Source: Tillus elongatus
Lineage: Eukaryota; Arthropoda; Insecta; Coleoptera; Cleridae
Assembly: GCA_964006375.1 (NCBI GenBank)
Contig: OZ023266.1
Location: 160,025,292 to 160,089,291 of the forward strand
DNA length: 64,000 bases
Direction: 5' to 3'
The notes under the pieces are model-generated. The model ran no database searches and was not told where the DNA came from. It worked only from the letters and a program-made list of their open reading frames with translations. The position numbers were made by a program, and so were the translations under genes. Below, piece by piece: positions 62,774 to 64,000 of the stretch (the stretch's first letter is position 1; every line of letters starts with the position of its first letter).

Positions 62774-63903
62774 CACACCGATAACTCAAAAAATAATGGG
62801 CCGATTTTGATTAAATTTGGTGAAAAAATTCCTTTTGTAAATGGCTTGGATAAGTTCGTTAAGCAGGAAAATCTGCCTAGGTTTTCCCGGAAAATTTTGT
62901 GTTTTCTTTCGAAAAAAATTTATATCTCCGGAATTAACAAAGTAAGGGCACCAAATTTCGTACGCTGGTTTATATCCTTATAAGCAAGCTACCTACCAAA
63001 ATTTAGCTATGTAAGTCAAAAGACAAAAAAGTGTTAGGCATTTTAAGAAAAATAAATTGGGGTTTTAAGAAAAATAAATTGGGGTTTTCCTTAAAACGTC
63101 AAAGTGGCGATTTAAAATGTCAAAATTGGCAACATTTAGGCAAATAACTTGAATCTAATACGGGCTATAGAAATAAAATGTCTCAAGAAGAATGTTTTAC
63201 AAACCCTAAAGTCTTAATTTCAACCGTCATTGTCCTTCATTTTACTAAAATATTTGCAGAAAATTCATTTCAAATAGACCCTTTCTCTGATGCTTGGCAG
63301 TAGCCTTAGCTATAGAGTTTATCGTTTAATGGTATATAATTTTTGTTGAATTTTCGTAAAAAATCAATAAAGCTCAATATATCCGTTATTATACAAGATA
63401 CGAAAAAAATTGGTATATATTAATTATAGGGTGTCTTGAGCTACTTCTTAAAATAATATTTCTACAATCACAGGGTGGCCCATAAGTCATTGGTGATACA
63501 AATTTCCTTTTTTTTTTAATCAAACACGCCTTATGTTATTGCATTTTAGCATTTTCCATCGAGATATAATGCATGTTTGTAAGAAAAGAAATTCTAGACG
63601 CAGCAAGTGCGTTATGGTAGCGAATTTTGATCAAATGTTTCATATTTGAATAGCTCAATTTGCTATTAACCTATAAGGTTGACCAAGAAACGTGTTTTTT
63701 CGGGAACACTTTAAGTTTGCTTTTGGAAAAATTGGTACATTTTCACACAATAAAGTTATTTTTATGAAACATGGCACATTGTTTCTAATATATAGATTAT
63801 ACTGGTAACCAAATTTGATGCCTGCTTTCTTAAAAAAAACACATATTTGTTATTCAAAACATTTTTATGAAAATTCACTACCATAACGCACTTGCTGCGT
63901 CCA
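62707..63903 (+). mobile_element. TA-core element, long type
   Basis: (TA)n about 62707-62768, right arm from ATCACACCGATAACTCAAAA to 63596 (with a small duplication of TTTTAAGAAAAATAAATTGGGG near 63040), and the right-end module 63597-63903. The module's ends GACGCAGCAAGTGCGTTATG and CATAACGCACTTGCTGCGTC are perfect inverted repeats. The left arm is missing. 63904-64000 shows nothing recognisable. Confidence 0.82.
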
Positions 63904-64000
63904 GAATTTTTGTACTGTCTTGTTTTATATGTCAGGTGTGTTAATTCTTTAGCAATTAACCGGTATATATTTCATTGTTTTTTGTCGCTTGTTATCACAT

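Overview
The window looks like intergenic and intronic DNA of an insect or other arthropod. It is AT-rich and carries very long (TA)n tracts, long-TIR mariner-like elements, piggyBac and hAT remnants, several non-LTR retrotransposons, and one short stretch of spliced host-type exons. The species cannot be named from sequence alone. There are no bacterial genes, rRNAs, CRISPR arrays or operons. Almost every long open frame is transposon-derived or a translation of (TA)n.

The dominant component is a repeat family called here the 'TA-core element'. It is read from fragments of about 25 copies in both orientations. Its plan is: a left end with a small hairpin (TTTAGTGAATTTTC / AATTCACTAATGAG); a left arm of about 100 bp (consensus ..TTCAAATGAGCGCGAACTAGG.. 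then ..CCCATATCCGGGGTC..); a (TA)n core of 60-220 bp; a right arm starting CACACCGATAACTCAAAAA; and a right end GAAAATTCACTACC followed by a hairpin (ACGCA-CTTGC-TGCGT). Short copies are about 0.65-0.7 kb (15511-16197 is complete). Long copies are 1.2-1.4 kb and end in an extra module of about 310 bp flanked by two inverted right ends. Sub-terminal inverted repeats, a microsatellite core and a terminal hairpin match the plan known for Helentron-associated (HINE/DINE-1-like) elements. That classification is inference.

Layout: 1-9.9 kb holds a CR1/jockey-type RT scrap, TA-core copies and a candidate 1.9 kb solo LTR inside one of them. 9.9-12.3 kb holds TA-core copies with a recent 0.5-0.6 kb tandem duplication. 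12.9-14.8 kb is a mariner-like DD41D-type element with TIRs of about 335 bp. 16.3 kb has the first of three hammerhead-ribozyme-like repeats. 19-20.5 kb is a 5'-truncated LINE ('LINE-A'). 24-26.2 kb is TA-core. 26.5-28.1 kb is a second mariner-like pseudogene split by a LINE 3' fragment with a 12-bp target duplication. 32.8 kb is a hAT scrap. 33.4-35.9 kb is a third mariner-like element with TIRs of about 600 bp. 36.6-37.5 kb is a second LINE-A copy. 40.5-42.7 kb is an RTE-like LINE with a perfect in-frame 264-bp duplication inside its RT. 44.2-47.2 kb is a near-complete LINE-A with endonuclease and RT. 49-50.8 kb is a piggyBac-like pseudogene. 53.7-56.3 kb is a possible LTR with a primer binding site, plus direct repeats. 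57.6-59.0 kb is a six-copy, 224-bp satellite made from the 3' end of an RTE-like LINE, joined to the rest of that LINE. 61.6-62.3 kb holds two phase-compatible exons of an unidentified membrane protein on the minus strand.

The mobile elements are mostly dead and nested in one another, so the insertion order can be read: TA-core copies are the oldest substrate, while LINEs and the LTR interrupt other repeats. Only LINE-A at 44-47 kb approaches coding integrity, with two premature stops near the C-terminus.
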